Positions 63,256 to 64,000 of a DNA stretch of 64,000 nt are shown in pieces. Below the pieces are notes generated by a model. That model had not been told where the DNA came from. It saw nothing but the letters and a program-made list of their open reading frames with translations, and made no database searches. Origin of the DNA: Bacillus sp. RAR_GA_16 (lineage in GTDB: Bacteria; Bacillota; Bacilli; Bacillales; Guptibacillaceae); assembly GCF_020165985.1 (NCBI RefSeq), contig NZ_JAIUKZ010000010.1:62001-126000 (forward strand). The letters run 5' to 3'. The number at the start of each line of letters is the position of its first letter. Position 1 is the stretch's first letter. The position numbers were made by a program, and so were the translations under genes.

Positions 63256-64000
63256 TTATTTATTTTTTTCGTTTAATTCTAGAGTCCCTTTTAAATTAAC
63301 ACCCACTGACTCGAAATCAGGTAAGTTTGATAAGGTGATCACAGCAGGCAATCCTGAAGAAAAATGTTCATAATCAAAATCAATCCGAAATTCTTTCGGT
63401 ACCTCTCTAGAAGACGTTTGGTAGATGAGAACATCATTTTTATTTTTATCTTTTATACTTAATAAAGGCGGTTTTTGTTCTTCATAAATTGCTCGTTCCT
63501 CTTCTGGTACTGAACGTAAACGATCTTCATATGCCTGCTTGCTTTCCATGTAAAACTGACTCAATAATTGTGGAGGCTCCCCTGTCTTAGCATCAATTGA
63601 AAGAACAAGCTGGTTACCGTCCCCCTTATCTTCAGCTTGAATGGAGTAGGTTAGCCCACTGTATTCTCCCAGAAGAATCTTTTCATCCTTTTCCATCTCA
63701 TTCCAATCCGTTTTCGTAAGCTCCTTACGAATCACTCCATCTTGATTAAAAATCACTTCACTAACTTTGTAGGAAAACTTCTCTTGTAACGAACGAAACG
63801 GTTCAAGCGCCACGAAAGTCCCTCGATCATCTTTTAATAAAGGACGTTCAAACGAAAAAAAATCTTTTTCGTTCGCATTTTTCATCACTATACGTGCAAG
63901 TGGGTTATCCATTCCTTCAATGTACAATTTATTTGAATTAAGCCCAGCCTCCAAATGAGTGAAAATAAAATTCCCTTCTTCTGTATGTACACTCTGATTC
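63256..64000 (-). CDS. Uncharacterised protein, C-terminal part (DUF4179-like)
   Basis: The frame is open to the window edge, so the N-terminus is missing; about 248 residues are visible, ending 'GVNLKGTLELNEKNK'. It is a mostly beta, charged protein: 'NKLYIEGMDNPLARIVMK', 'FVALEPFRSLQEKFSYKV', 'FDYEHFSSGLPAVITLSNLPDFESVGV'. The last block resembles the C-terminal part of DUF4179 anti-sigma-type proteins in Bacillus, but the identification is weak. No membrane segment is visible in this part. Confidence 0.6.
   Translation of the reverse strand, partial: NQSVHTEEGNFIFTHLEAGLNSNKLYIEGMDNPLARIVMKNANEKDFFSFERPLLKDDRGTFVALEPFRSLQEKFSYKVSEVIFNQDGVIRKELTKTDWNEMEKDEKILLGEYSGLTYSIQAEDKGDGNQLVLSIDAKTGEPPQLLSQFYMESKQAYEDRLRSVPEEERAIYEEQKPPLLSIKDKNKNDVLIYQTSSREVPKEFRIDFDYEHFSSGLPAVITLSNLPDFESVGVNLKGTLELNEKNK

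Overview
This window looks like chromosomal core DNA of a spore-forming, low-to-mid GC Bacillaceae (a Bacillus-like or marine/alkaliphile-type genus; the species cannot be fixed by eye). The case rests on CotJABC, a YaaH-type LysM/GH18 protein, YisL, YisK and AsnO homologues, the YitU/V/W/T/S cluster, AddAB-SbcDC, Ku/LigD, GAGG-rich ribosome binding sites and rho-independent terminators after most genes. I see no rRNA, tRNA, phage, insertion sequence, CRISPR array or conjugative module.

Layout. 1-3.5 kb: partial FAD oxidoreductase, a serine-less hydrolase fold protein, TspO, YjzD/YjzC and UppP. 3.6-7 kb: an oxygen-sensing Fnr convergent with a molybdenum-cofactor operon (moeA-mobB-moaE-moaD). 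7-17 kb: LysM/GH18 protein; yitW, yitV and yitU relatives; small proteins; a degenerate SGNH protein paired with a Dph6-like ATP pyrophosphatase; GNAT; Nfu_N; YitT; a frameshifted DegV. 17-20.6 kb: thiamine-precursor operon tenA-ykoE-ykoD-ykoC behind a TPP riboswitch. 20.7-25.5 kb: orphan histidine kinase, SDR, then Ku and LigD (ligase and polymerase as two overlapping frames). 25.5-32.3 kb: maltodextrin regulon (LacI regulator, mdxEFG, cyclomaltodextrinase) with several operator-like palindromes. 32.4-34.3 kb: PII and Amt with a GlnR/TnrA box. 34.4-48 kb: AsnO, methyltransferase, FAD monooxygenase, FIST-PAS-GGDEF-EAL protein, YisL, RocD, succinate-semialdehyde dehydrogenase, YisK, and a YknWX-like pair. 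48-61.6 kb: sbcD-sbcC, addB-addA, cotJABC. The end holds a TVP38 membrane protein, a PNPOx-like protein and a partial unknown protein.

Three things stand out. (1) Two intergenic arrays, 44 kb apart, each hold five short motifs at 20/20/21/20 and 20/20/20/21 bp. The motif cores differ but the geometry is the same, and both lie between a stop codon and a terminator. (2) A dispersed ~120-bp hairpin-forming repeat family occurs at three loci plus fragments, one of which supplies the last codons of amt. (3) At least five otherwise intact genes (degV, amt, FAD monooxygenase, GGDEF-EAL, aldehyde dehydrogenase), and perhaps ligD, are split by a small indel; four of the breaks fall at a GANTC pentamer. 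The likeliest cause is indel error in the assembly, so frame-dependent calls there need checking.
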